Shown here piece by piece: positions 33,943 through 41,377 of a stretch of DNA of 64,000 nt; position 1 is the first letter of the stretch; each line of letters starts with the position of its first letter. Position numbers and translations under genes: made by a program. The notes beneath the pieces were generated by a model. It was not told the origin of the DNA. It saw only the letters and a list, made by a program, of their open reading frames with translations, and did not search any database. This DNA comes from Oligoflexus tunisiensis (lineage in GTDB: Bacteria > Bdellovibrionota_B > Oligoflexia > Oligoflexales > Oligoflexaceae): contig NZ_BDFO01000001.1 in assembly GCF_001748245.1 (NCBI RefSeq), positions 6,849,346 to 6,913,345 on the forward strand, read 5' to 3'.

Positions 33943-34782
33943 TTGCGAAAGGGTTTCCTCACGTTCATGGCCTTCATTTCGAGCCTGTGGATCAGCGCCT
34001 GCAATGGGGTGTTCTATCATCCTTTGGAGCAGGACCTCTATGATCCCAAGAGGCTTGAACTGGACTTCAGCCAGGAGCGCATTCCTTCCGAAGACGGCAT
34101 TACGCTGGCCGCCTGGTGGTTCAAATCGATCGCCAGGGAAAGCCACAAAAAGCTGATCGTGCACTTTCACGGCAATGCCGAGAATATGACCAGCCACTTC
34201 ATGTTCACGGCCTGGCTCACGCAGGAAGGCTTTGATGTCCTGACCTTTGATTATCGGGGATATGGTCGATCGTCGGCCGTTCCACCAACCCGCAACGGTC
34301 TGGTGGAAGACGGCTGCGCCGTATTTCGCTGGGTTCAGCAGCACCCTCAGCTAAAAAACTATCCGATGTATGTGATGGGGCAAAGCCTGGGCGGAGCCGT
34401 GGCCATCAGCTCTCTGAGCCATTGCCCGGCTCCACAGGCGCGTGGCCTGGTGATCGACAGCAGTTTTTCGTCCTATAGGAAAATCGCAAGACAAAAGCTC
34501 GGCGGATTCTTCCTCACCTGGCCCCTGCAGTATCCGCTGTCATTTCTGGTGTCGGATGAGTGGTCCCCTATTGATTTCATCGAACAGCTGACCATGAAAA
34601 AAATTTTCTTTCACAGTCCGCATGATCCCGTGGTTCCCTACAATCTTGGCAAGGACCTTTACGAGAAAGCCGTGGATCCCAAGGAGTGGGTCGATGTGGA
34701 CGTCCATGGCCACACCAGCGCCTTTGTCGATCCCGACAGTCCCTACCGCGCGCAGCTCGTCAGGTTTTTGCTGTCACACTAG
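33943..34782 (+). CDS. Lipoprotein alpha/beta hydrolase (BEM46/ABHD-like)
   Basis: A 279-residue lipoprotein hydrolase. TTG 33943 is preceded by GGGGCAGG; the signal ends at ISAC (C20). The core is a serine alpha/beta hydrolase: HFHGNAENM (oxyanion loop), FDYRGYGRS, nucleophile elbow MGQSLGG with the catalytic serine, HSPHDPVVP with the acid residue, and the histidine in VHGHTSAF. This pattern matches the BEM46/ABHD13-like group. It starts 9 bp after the DUF4105 stop, so it is part of the DUF3015-DUF4105 unit, and is convergent with the next gene with a 4-bp overlap. Substrate is unknown, perhaps an envelope lipid or ester. Confidence 0.88.
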   Translation: MRKGFLTFMAFISSLWISACNGVFYHPLEQDLYDPKRLELDFSQERIPSEDGITLAAWWFKSIARESHKKLIVHFHGNAENMTSHFMFTAWLTQEGFDVLTFDYRGYGRSSAVPPTRNGLVEDGCAVFRWVQQHPQLKNYPMYVMGQSLGGAVAISSLSHCPAPQARGLVIDSSFSSYRKIARQKLGGFFLTWPLQYPLSFLVSDEWSPIDFIEQLTMKKIFFHSPHDPVVPYNLGKDLYEKAVDPKEWVDVDVHGHTSAFVDPDSPYRAQLVRFLLSH

Positions 34783-35684
34783 GACGCAACCCGACCCAGC
34801 GACGGGAAGTTGACTCCCGCATCCAGAAACACGTGAATCATTTCCGCAAGCAATCTCAGCCGTGCGCCACGCTCCTCCTCGAGGTCAACATCACGACGCC
34901 CGGGCTGATCATAATACGCTGTTAAAACTTCAACGATCATCCGCACGCGCAGCGCGGTGTACTGATCCTTGCCCATCTGAAACACGCGACTGTTCACCAG
35001 GTGGAGCGCAAGGTCGGGACGAAAGTCCCCATCCTTGGTCCAGATCAAAGGATTCCGGCCATAGGTTCGAATCGCATGCTCAATCACCTGGCCGGACTTT
35101 TGATAAAGGGCATCCATGCCCTGGACGAGTTTTTCCATGGCGAGGCTTTGATGTCTCATGGACGGAAATGAACCCAGATGTCGCACAAATTCAAGGAGAA
35201 GGTCCTGACCCAAGGCCTCATACGAGTCCTCTGGTGTGTTCTGCGGCACATCATGCAACTCAACCATTGCGTCGATCACCAGCTTGGGGCGCGGATAAAC
35301 CTGGCTGACTTTGGGCGGCGAAGGGGGCTGCTTGTCACTCCACTCCTGACTGATCCGCGCGATCTCATCACCGATAATCGCGACCGCCTTGTAACGTCCC
35401 AGCTCACGAAAGCAGGATTGAATCAGCTGAAGGACAAAGATCTCTTCCTCAGGATCGTGGCCGCTTTCATGACGAATATACTGCCTATAATGGTAACTGC
35501 AGCGCAAGGCCAGCGCGGGATTGGGCTGGACCAGGACACGATGCAGATGATCCATCGCATCGCGACGCAATGCAGTCGGCATTTCAAAGGCCAGGCTCAG
35601 ATAACGTTCGACCAGTGTCGGATGATAGGGGTGCCGACTGATATGATTCAGAAAATCAGTCAACCCCAATTGGGTCCTGCTCAT
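34779..35684 (-). CDS. Cytoplasmic helical protein of unknown function
   Basis: A 301-residue protein from ATG 35684, which has AGGAAGGA at 8-9 nt; the frame remains open to 35792, so starts at 35744 or 35792 are possible. It has no signal peptide, no cysteine-rich motif and looks entirely alpha-helical (LQLIQSCFRELGRYKAVAIIGDEIARI; LRVRMIVEVLTAYY), possibly TPR-like. I recognise no domain. Convergent overlap of 4 bp with the hydrolase gene; divergent from the NfeD gene. Confidence 0.65.
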   Translation of the reverse strand: MSRTQLGLTDFLNHISRHPYHPTLVERYLSLAFEMPTALRRDAMDHLHRVLVQPNPALALRCSYHYRQYIRHESGHDPEEEIFVLQLIQSCFRELGRYKAVAIIGDEIARISQEWSDKQPPSPPKVSQVYPRPKLVIDAMVELHDVPQNTPEDSYEALGQDLLLEFVRHLGSFPSMRHQSLAMEKLVQGMDALYQKSGQVIEHAIRTYGRNPLIWTKDGDFRPDLALHLVNSRVFQMGKDQYTALRVRMIVEVLTAYYDQPGRRDVDLEEERGARLRLLAEMIHVFLDAGVNFPSLGRVAS

Positions 35685-35986
35685 GGCCGCATTCCTTCCT
35701 CTAGTCAGTGCACCGAGAGCTTCGTATGCAAAATTTACCCGCATTGGTTCGGCCGTTCCTGAAAGAATCTTGAGATTCTTCCTAAAAATCACAATTTAAT
35801 TCTATATTTTCAATGACTTATCAAATATCGATTTATGCCAGCCCGGAGTGCGACATACACAGAATTTTTCGATTTGAGGACGCTTTCGGCAATGATGCTC
35901 GCGGTCTGGGCTGCGAAATTTGCAATGTATTGCGGCCTCCTTCGTCTCTCCTGGGTGAAAAGATCCTCAAAACATTAAGGGTCATT
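35685..35986. promoter_or_regulatory. Divergent intergenic region upstream of NfeD-flotillin
   Basis: 302 bp with no supported gene, though the NfeD frame remains open through part of it. It contains AAGAATC-TTGA-GATTCTT (35763-35780), a perfect 7-bp inverted repeat, and an AT-rich block (CACAATTTAATTCTATATT, 35791-35809) suitable for a promoter. Confidence 0.45.
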
Positions 35987-36535
35987 ATGGCATCAGGTAT
36001 CAGCACTCTTTTTATTCTGTCCGCTGTCGTGGGGGGCGTCATCCTCCTGGTCCAGCTCGTCCTGCACCTCCTGGGAGGTACGATCGGCGGCAGCGACTGG
36101 GATTTCTTCGAGGTCGGTGATGCCGACGCGAGCTTCAAGCTTCTTTCGCTGCAAGGACTCAGCGGCTTCTTCACCATGTTTGGTCTGGTGGGTCTGGCCC
36201 TGCTGCGGGAAAGCGAAGTGGCGCCCGGGCTGGCCGTTGGTGGTGCTCTGGCAGCCGGTGCTTTCACAACCTGGGTGATGGCGCGCATTTTTCAATGGGT
36301 CAAGGGGCTGCAATCCAGCGGCAATTTACGCATCAAGGATGCCCTTGGCATCAGCGGCACGGTCTACACCCGCATCCAAAAACATAAACCCGGGAAAGTC
36401 ACCGTGGTTATCCGCCAGAGGCTTCTGACCCTGGACGCCTGTACGCGTGAGGACGAGACATTTGAACAGGGAGACCGCGTGATCGTCCAGGCGATCGAGG
36501 ACAATGGATCCCTCTGCGTGTCGCGCTCACTCTAA
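35987..36535 (+). CDS. NfeD-like membrane protein, partner of flotillin
   Basis: A 182-residue membrane protein. ATG 35987 (AAGG at 7 nt) is preferred; the frame upstream to 35813 lacks conserved sequence and would put a soluble leader before the first membrane segment. Hydrophobic segments: STLFILSAVVGGVILLVQLVLHLL, then two around FFTMFGLVGLALL and AVGGALAAGAFTTWVMA. The C-terminal soluble domain (about 115-182) has the NfeD OB-fold pattern ISGTVYTRI then GDRVIVQAIED. NfeD proteins are encoded next to SPFH/flotillin genes, as here and in E. coli yqiJK or B. subtilis yuaFG, and help organise membrane microdomains. Confidence 0.85.
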   Translation: MASGISTLFILSAVVGGVILLVQLVLHLLGGTIGGSDWDFFEVGDADASFKLLSLQGLSGFFTMFGLVGLALLRESEVAPGLAVGGALAAGAFTTWVMARIFQWVKGLQSSGNLRIKDALGISGTVYTRIQKHKPGKVTVVIRQRLLTLDACTREDETFEQGDRVIVQAIEDNGSLCVSRSL

Positions 36536-36581
36536 TCCAACTCACCCCTTGCATTGTTCCCCATATTTAGGAGTTACGTTC

Positions 36582-38126
36582 ATGGAACACATCGGACTTT
36601 GGGCTATCACCGCTGTCGCCTTCGTTGGCCTTATCAGCATAACCATGCTGTTTCTCGCCTCACGTTACAAACGCTGTCCATCAGACAAGGTTCTGGTCGT
36701 CTTCGGCAAGGTCGGAGATGGACAGACAGCACGCTGTATTCATGGTGGAGGCGCCCTCATCTGGCCACTGATCCAGGATTACCAGTATCTCAGCCTGACT
36801 CCGCTGACGATCAATATCGATCTCAAAAATGCCCTCTCCCGCCAGAACATTCGCATCAATGTGCCGAGCACCTTTACGGTTGGCGTGAGCACGCAGGCTG
36901 AGGTCATGAACAATGCTGCGGAAAGGCTCCTTGGCCTCTCTCCTGAGCAGATCGAAGCCATGGCTGGTGAAATCATCTTTGGCCAACTGCGTCTCACCGT
37001 GGCCTCGCTCACCATCGAGCAGATCAACCAGGACCGGGAAAGTTTCCTCGAAGAAATTCGCAAGAATGTGGAGCCGGAACTCAATAAGATCGGCTTGAAT
37101 CTTATCAACGTGAACATCACCGACATCACGGATGAATCCAACTATATCGGCAGTATCGGTAAAAAGGCTGCCGCCGAAGCGATCAACCGCGCCCGCATCG
37201 ATGTTGCGGAGCAGGAGAAGATTGGTGCCATCGGTCATGCCGAGGCCCAGCGTGAACAGCATGTTCAGGTTGCCGTGACTGAAGCCGAATCCGCCAAAGG
37301 ACAAAAAGCGGCCCAAGCGGATCAGCGCATCTATGTGCAGCAGCAGGAAACGCTCGCCGCAGTCGGTGAGGCGCAATCGTTGATGGAAAAGGACATCGCT
37401 GTGGCCAAAAACCTGGCCGAAGCCGAAAAAGGCAAAAAAGCGGCCCACGCCGATCAGCGTATCTTCATTCACCAGCGTGAAGCCGAAGCGGTGGCCGGTG
37501 AAAACCAATCCAAAGCCGCGATCGTCAGCAGCAACGCCGAACTCTCGGTCCGTGAAGCGGCAGCCCGCCAGCAGGCACAGGTTGCTCAGCGTGAGGCCGA
37601 GGTCCAAATCCAGCTGGCCGAGGCCAAGGCGGAACGTGAGCGTCTGACGGCGAGTGAAGTCGTGCGCGAAGAGATCGAACGCCGCAAGATGGAAATCCGG
37701 GCTGCGGCTGATGCGGAACAGGTCCGACTCAGGGCTCGTGGCGATGCGGATGCCATTATCGCGAAATACGAAGCCGAGGCTGAGGGTCTTTTGAAAGTTC
37801 TTTCCGCCAAAGCCCAGGGTTATGAAGCTCTGGTCCAAAGCTGTGCCGGCGATGCGAAGGCTGCCGCTTCCCTTCTGATGATCGAGAAGATTGAACAGAT
37901 CGTGGCCACCCAGGTCGAGGCGATCAAAAACGTGAAGATCGACAAGGTCACGGTCTGGGATTCCGGTAGTGGTGATTCTTCGTCAACGGCAAACTTTCTT
38001 TCCAACATGATCAAAAGTCTGCCGCCGCTGCATGAAGTCGCAAAGATGGCTGGTGTCCAGCTGCCCGAGTATCTGGGTGAGATGCAGTCGGAGCCCGCAA
38101 AGGTCGCTGCCGTCACCACCCACTAG
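36582..38126 (+). CDS. Flotillin-like SPFH protein
   Basis: A 514-residue flotillin. ATG 36582 has GGAGTTA 6-7 nt upstream. One N-terminal membrane segment (GLWAITAVAFVGLISITMLFLAS) is followed by the SPFH/band 7 domain (PSDKVLVVFGKVGDG; GALIWPLIQDY; IRINVPSTFTVGV) and a long Ala/Glu-rich coiled coil. The coiled coil has a 44-residue tandem repeat (132 bp, units beginning near 37308 and 37440: KAAQADQRIYVQQ and KAAHADQRIFIHQ). The C-terminal segment after AKAQGYEALVQ is the oligomerisation tail. Flotillins organise detergent-resistant membrane domains and bring signalling or secretion proteins together. Co-transcribed with NfeD. Confidence 0.92.
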   Translation: MEHIGLWAITAVAFVGLISITMLFLASRYKRCPSDKVLVVFGKVGDGQTARCIHGGGALIWPLIQDYQYLSLTPLTINIDLKNALSRQNIRINVPSTFTVGVSTQAEVMNNAAERLLGLSPEQIEAMAGEIIFGQLRLTVASLTIEQINQDRESFLEEIRKNVEPELNKIGLNLINVNITDITDESNYIGSIGKKAAAEAINRARIDVAEQEKIGAIGHAEAQREQHVQVAVTEAESAKGQKAAQADQRIYVQQQETLAAVGEAQSLMEKDIAVAKNLAEAEKGKKAAHADQRIFIHQREAEAVAGENQSKAAIVSSNAELSVREAAARQQAQVAQREAEVQIQLAEAKAERERLTASEVVREEIERRKMEIRAAADAEQVRLRARGDADAIIAKYEAEAEGLLKVLSAKAQGYEALVQSCAGDAKAAASLLMIEKIEQIVATQVEAIKNVKIDKVTVWDSGSGDSSSTANFLSNMIKSLPPLHEVAKMAGVQLPEYLGEMQSEPAKVAAVTTH

Positions 38127-38146
38127 ATCAGAAGAAGGAACCTCTG

Positions 38147-38176
38147 CCCAGCGTCAGATCTGTGAAAGACGCTGGG
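38147..38176. terminator. Hairpin between flotillin and the convergent gene
   Basis: CCCAGCGTC (38147-38155) and GACGCTGGG (38168-38176) form a perfect 9-bp stem with a 12-nt loop that overlaps the stop codon of the minus-strand gene. No strong T tract on either side. Confidence 0.5.
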
Positions 38177-40217
38177 AAAGTTCGGAAACCTTCTCGTCCA
38201 TCCTCTGCTTATGACCTTGCGCCGTTTCCGAGAGATTCCTCACGGCCCGATCCTCGGCCGTACGCGCATCATCCATCACGGACTGGAAGGACTGGTTGGC
38301 GAAATCCTTCAGCTTCTTCCGATAGTCCTCGATCGCTTCCTTTCGGTTATCCAGACTGATCGCCTGCTCAATCTTCGCAGCTTCGACCCGATCATCCTGA
38401 TCCAGAATATCGCCACCCATGCTGGCTCCGCGACGCCCAATGTCGATCTTCCAGCTCATGATTTTGTGATTATAGGCCGGCCCCTTCCATTTGAAGATAT
38501 CCATTTTCTCCTTCTTGATCCTGAACGGCACGGGAAACTCAGCATAGGCATACACACGGCCATCCAGAAGATGCAGGTCAACGTCAGTATCAATGAAGAT
38601 CCTGATGAAGGGATAGGCCTCCTCATCGAACATCAGCTGAGCCCCGCCCGCGATGGGAGCGCGGAACCCGACGATGGTCAGTTCCGCCCCAGCGCCACCA
38701 CTCAAAAGCCCCGCGATGCCCACACCACCCGTGGCAAAACCACCAATGTAGACGTGTGGAATGACAGAGCCCATGATCCGCGTATTGATCAGACCAATGC
38801 TATAACCAAAACCAGCGTCGATCAATCCACCGGCGCGAACGGCAACGGGCACAGGTCCGACCATAAAGGTCTGCTGATAGCCCACCTCCACAGAAAAAGT
38901 CAGAGCATCCAGATTCTCCTTGGTCCATTTCACGTCACCCTTTTCTTCGATAGGATCGAATAGATCCTCGCCAACGAATTTCACGTGGAGTTTTGCACTC
39001 AGTTCGTCAGGTCCCGCATAGAGTTCACCCAGTCCGTCCACGACATTGAATTGCATGCCAAAGACATAAAGATTCGTTTGGGCATCCGCTCGCAGCGTCT
39101 GGTCCACTTCACTGCCACCCATCGCGAGCTCAGCAAAACCCTCCAGACCTACAACGTCACGTTTGCCAACATTCAGACCATCCCAGCGTTTCCTCTTCTT
39201 GATATTCAGCGGCGTCCGCTCCGGTTTTCCTGGCAGCTTGATATCAGGAATATGCGGTATTTTCAGAGAATCCAGCTCCTTGACATTGAGTTTGTTCTTG
39301 AGCTTGTTGATCATCTGGGGGCCGGGAATATCCTCCAGAGCGAGCGCCTGGTCCAATCCTTGAACGATGTCCTGAAAGTTCCCCAGCTTTTCGAACGACT
39401 CCAGATTCAGGCCTTTCGTCAGATCAGAGAGGCCGAGATTATTAAAAACGTCGCCTCGCTGGTTCAGCACATCCTGAACCAGATTCTTCAATTCAGGCGA
39501 TCCCGGCACAAGATTCCGGGCGTTTTGCAGAGCATCCTTCAGGTCTTCATCCAACATGGAATACCCTATGGAGCAAAGGACGCTTTGGGTGCGATCCATG
39601 CGATGCAAAAAGCTGCGCAGGTCGATCGCGGTGTGATCGGGCAAGGTCAGCGGGATATTCTGCAATCCCGCTGGCAAAGCATTGAGATTCAGGTTGGGGC
39701 ACTTCCCTTCAGGCAGAGGATCTTTGATCTTGCTGAGGAGTTCAGGGGCATTCATCCGCAATTCGTTTAAAACCTGTTCACGATGCTTCAGCACGTCGGT
39801 TGGGATTTCCTGCAAGGCCAGATCCGTGGCCTCGCGAACCGACGCTCCCAGCTGGGATACACGCTGTTCCTGCTCATTCAGAAAGTTGACCCATTCGGAC
39901 CTGGCCATCTCCACGACCTGCCCGGCCGGGTTTTTGAAGCGAATGCGACCATTCGGCAGTTCCTGAAACAGTTCGGCCGCTTCCGCAGGGATGGCCTGAA
40001 TATCCTGAGCGCTGAAAGGAACAAAATCCCGCGCCATGCCTTGAGCTTTGGTTTGCACCTGATCCTGCAGATCGGAAATCACAGCGTCGTAGACAGGAGC
40101 GGTGACCGGACGCGTGGCACCCTCGAGCGTTTCCCAGGCATCAGGGAATCGATCGGAAGCACGGACCGGGAATGATATCAGGCAGAAGCCAAGACCAAAT
40201 CCAAATATGGTTTTCAT
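38154..40217 (-). CDS. Exported beta-rich protein with C-terminal coiled coil, unknown
   Basis: A 687-residue exported protein with a signal peptide (MKTIFGFGLGFCLISFPVRAS). Three parts can be seen: an N-terminal helical region (about 25-330), a beta-rich centre (about 360-600) with many short hydrophobic strands and glycine runs (GGFATGGVGIAGLLSGGAGAELTIVGF), and a C-terminal coiled coil (about 620-687). I recognise no domain. It is the last of four genes in a minus-strand unit with the vitellogenin-like HEAT protein and RCC1 protein, coupled by ATGA to the gene before it. The central glycine- and strand-rich segment could form a lipid-binding or barrel-like surface; this is inference. Confidence 0.75.
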   Translation of the reverse strand: MKTIFGFGLGFCLISFPVRASDRFPDAWETLEGATRPVTAPVYDAVISDLQDQVQTKAQGMARDFVPFSAQDIQAIPAEAAELFQELPNGRIRFKNPAGQVVEMARSEWVNFLNEQEQRVSQLGASVREATDLALQEIPTDVLKHREQVLNELRMNAPELLSKIKDPLPEGKCPNLNLNALPAGLQNIPLTLPDHTAIDLRSFLHRMDRTQSVLCSIGYSMLDEDLKDALQNARNLVPGSPELKNLVQDVLNQRGDVFNNLGLSDLTKGLNLESFEKLGNFQDIVQGLDQALALEDIPGPQMINKLKNKLNVKELDSLKIPHIPDIKLPGKPERTPLNIKKRKRWDGLNVGKRDVVGLEGFAELAMGGSEVDQTLRADAQTNLYVFGMQFNVVDGLGELYAGPDELSAKLHVKFVGEDLFDPIEEKGDVKWTKENLDALTFSVEVGYQQTFMVGPVPVAVRAGGLIDAGFGYSIGLINTRIMGSVIPHVYIGGFATGGVGIAGLLSGGAGAELTIVGFRAPIAGGAQLMFDEEAYPFIRIFIDTDVDLHLLDGRVYAYAEFPVPFRIKKEKMDIFKWKGPAYNHKIMSWKIDIGRRGASMGGDILDQDDRVEAAKIEQAISLDNRKEAIEDYRKKLKDFANQSFQSVMDDARTAEDRAVRNLSETAQGHKQRMDEKVSELSQRLSQI

Positions 40218-41377
40218 ATTTTTTGACCCCTTGATTTGATGATTTCACTTTCCATAAAGGCGGCTGCCTTCTCATCGAGCTGCAGAATCTGTGACGGCTT
40301 GAACCCTTGAATCAGACGCAGACGATTGCAATCCATGGCGGCAGGCCGTGTGGGACGCAGGCAGGCTTTGACCATGCCGAAGGTGCCATACATTTCCTTA
40401 TCGTAGAAGGAAGCAAAGATTTGCAGCTTCGAGCGTGTTCTCTGCTGGTCAGCATACTGAGCTTCACGCACACGCACCAGGCCCTGCAGACTGTCACGTC
40501 CATACCGGGCTACAGGCTTCGGGATGTCCCGATTGGTTTCAATTTTCCTGATTTCATCGTCAATACGCTTTTTCCAATCATCCAAATGGTTGCGCGACGC
40601 GAAGATTTTCTCTTCCATGATTTCCTTTGCAATCGCCGCGCTTTCATTCTGATAGCGAACGATAACGCTATCCACATGGCGCAACTGAACCAAAGCGGCC
40701 TCTGTTTTGGCCACAGCAGCCCGCAGACGAGGAAATTGCACGGCCAGAGCTTTCATCTTCAGAACAACCGCCTTGTCGAGCGACCGGGTCATGTCCTGTA
40801 GGCTTTTGGTGGTGTCCTCGGTCAGGGCATCCTGGGAATCGAGCAGATTCCTTTTGCTGGACTGCACCTGGTCCCAGTAAACCTGGATCTGCGGACCATA
40901 GGTATCGGACTGGCTCGTTTCCAGAACGTCGATATAGTCGGCAGGGAAAAAGGGCAGCGCATCCAGGGCATCATAAGCCTGAGTTCCCATGCGCTTGATT
41001 CCCGAAATCCTGGCGGTCATGGCATCAAGGTTGGCCAGTTGAACCTTGATAAGATCCAGCATGGCCTTCTGCCGATCTTCATCGGCAAGGTTATCGCCTT
41101 CCATGGCCTCCAGGACCGGATCCCAGCCCTGCAGCCAGGCGTTCAGATCGTTGAACCAGGTTTCCATCGACCGCTGGTAACCTTGAATGATCATGTCCTT
41201 GCGGATCTTCTGATAGCGGGCATGGGCTGTTGCCACTTCCTCAACGCGCTTCCACTGTTTGTTGAGGTGAGCCTCCTCCTTGTCGAGCTGGTAACTGTTG
41301 TATCGTGACTGCATCTGAGCCCACGCGGGTGGCGTCAGGCCAAGGCCTAGCAGAATGGTCAGTGGGAATAGCCTCAT
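40214..41377 (-). CDS. Exported helical protein, unknown function
   Basis: A 387-residue exported protein: signal MRLFPLTILLGLGLTPPAWA followed by an almost entirely alpha-helical, charged sequence with several coiled-coil stretches (KEEAHLNKQWKRVEEVATAHARYQKIRKDM; LVQLRHVDSVIVRYQNESAAIAKEIMEEK). One cysteine pair in the C-terminal KACLRPTRPAAMDCNRL. No family recognised. Overlaps both neighbours by ATGA, so its product is made with the RCC1 protein and the beta-rich protein. A structural or scaffolding role in the same envelope complex is the best inference. Confidence 0.75.
   Translation of the reverse strand: MRLFPLTILLGLGLTPPAWAQMQSRYNSYQLDKEEAHLNKQWKRVEEVATAHARYQKIRKDMIIQGYQRSMETWFNDLNAWLQGWDPVLEAMEGDNLADEDRQKAMLDLIKVQLANLDAMTARISGIKRMGTQAYDALDALPFFPADYIDVLETSQSDTYGPQIQVYWDQVQSSKRNLLDSQDALTEDTTKSLQDMTRSLDKAVVLKMKALAVQFPRLRAAVAKTEAALVQLRHVDSVIVRYQNESAAIAKEIMEEKIFASRNHLDDWKKRIDDEIRKIETNRDIPKPVARYGRDSLQGLVRVREAQYADQQRTRSKLQIFASFYDKEMYGTFGMVKACLRPTRPAAMDCNRLRLIQGFKPSQILQLDEKAAAFMESEIIKSRGQKI

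Noticed and set aside
35813..35986. Upstream extension of the NfeD gene
   Set aside because: The 58 extra residues are soluble, unconserved and lie in the promoter-like region; ATG 35987 has AAGG and begins before the first membrane segment.
36681..37838. 385-residue minus-strand ORF opposite the flotillin gene
   Set aside because: A shadow of the Ala/Glu-rich coiled-coil codons; no conserved motif or ribosome binding site.
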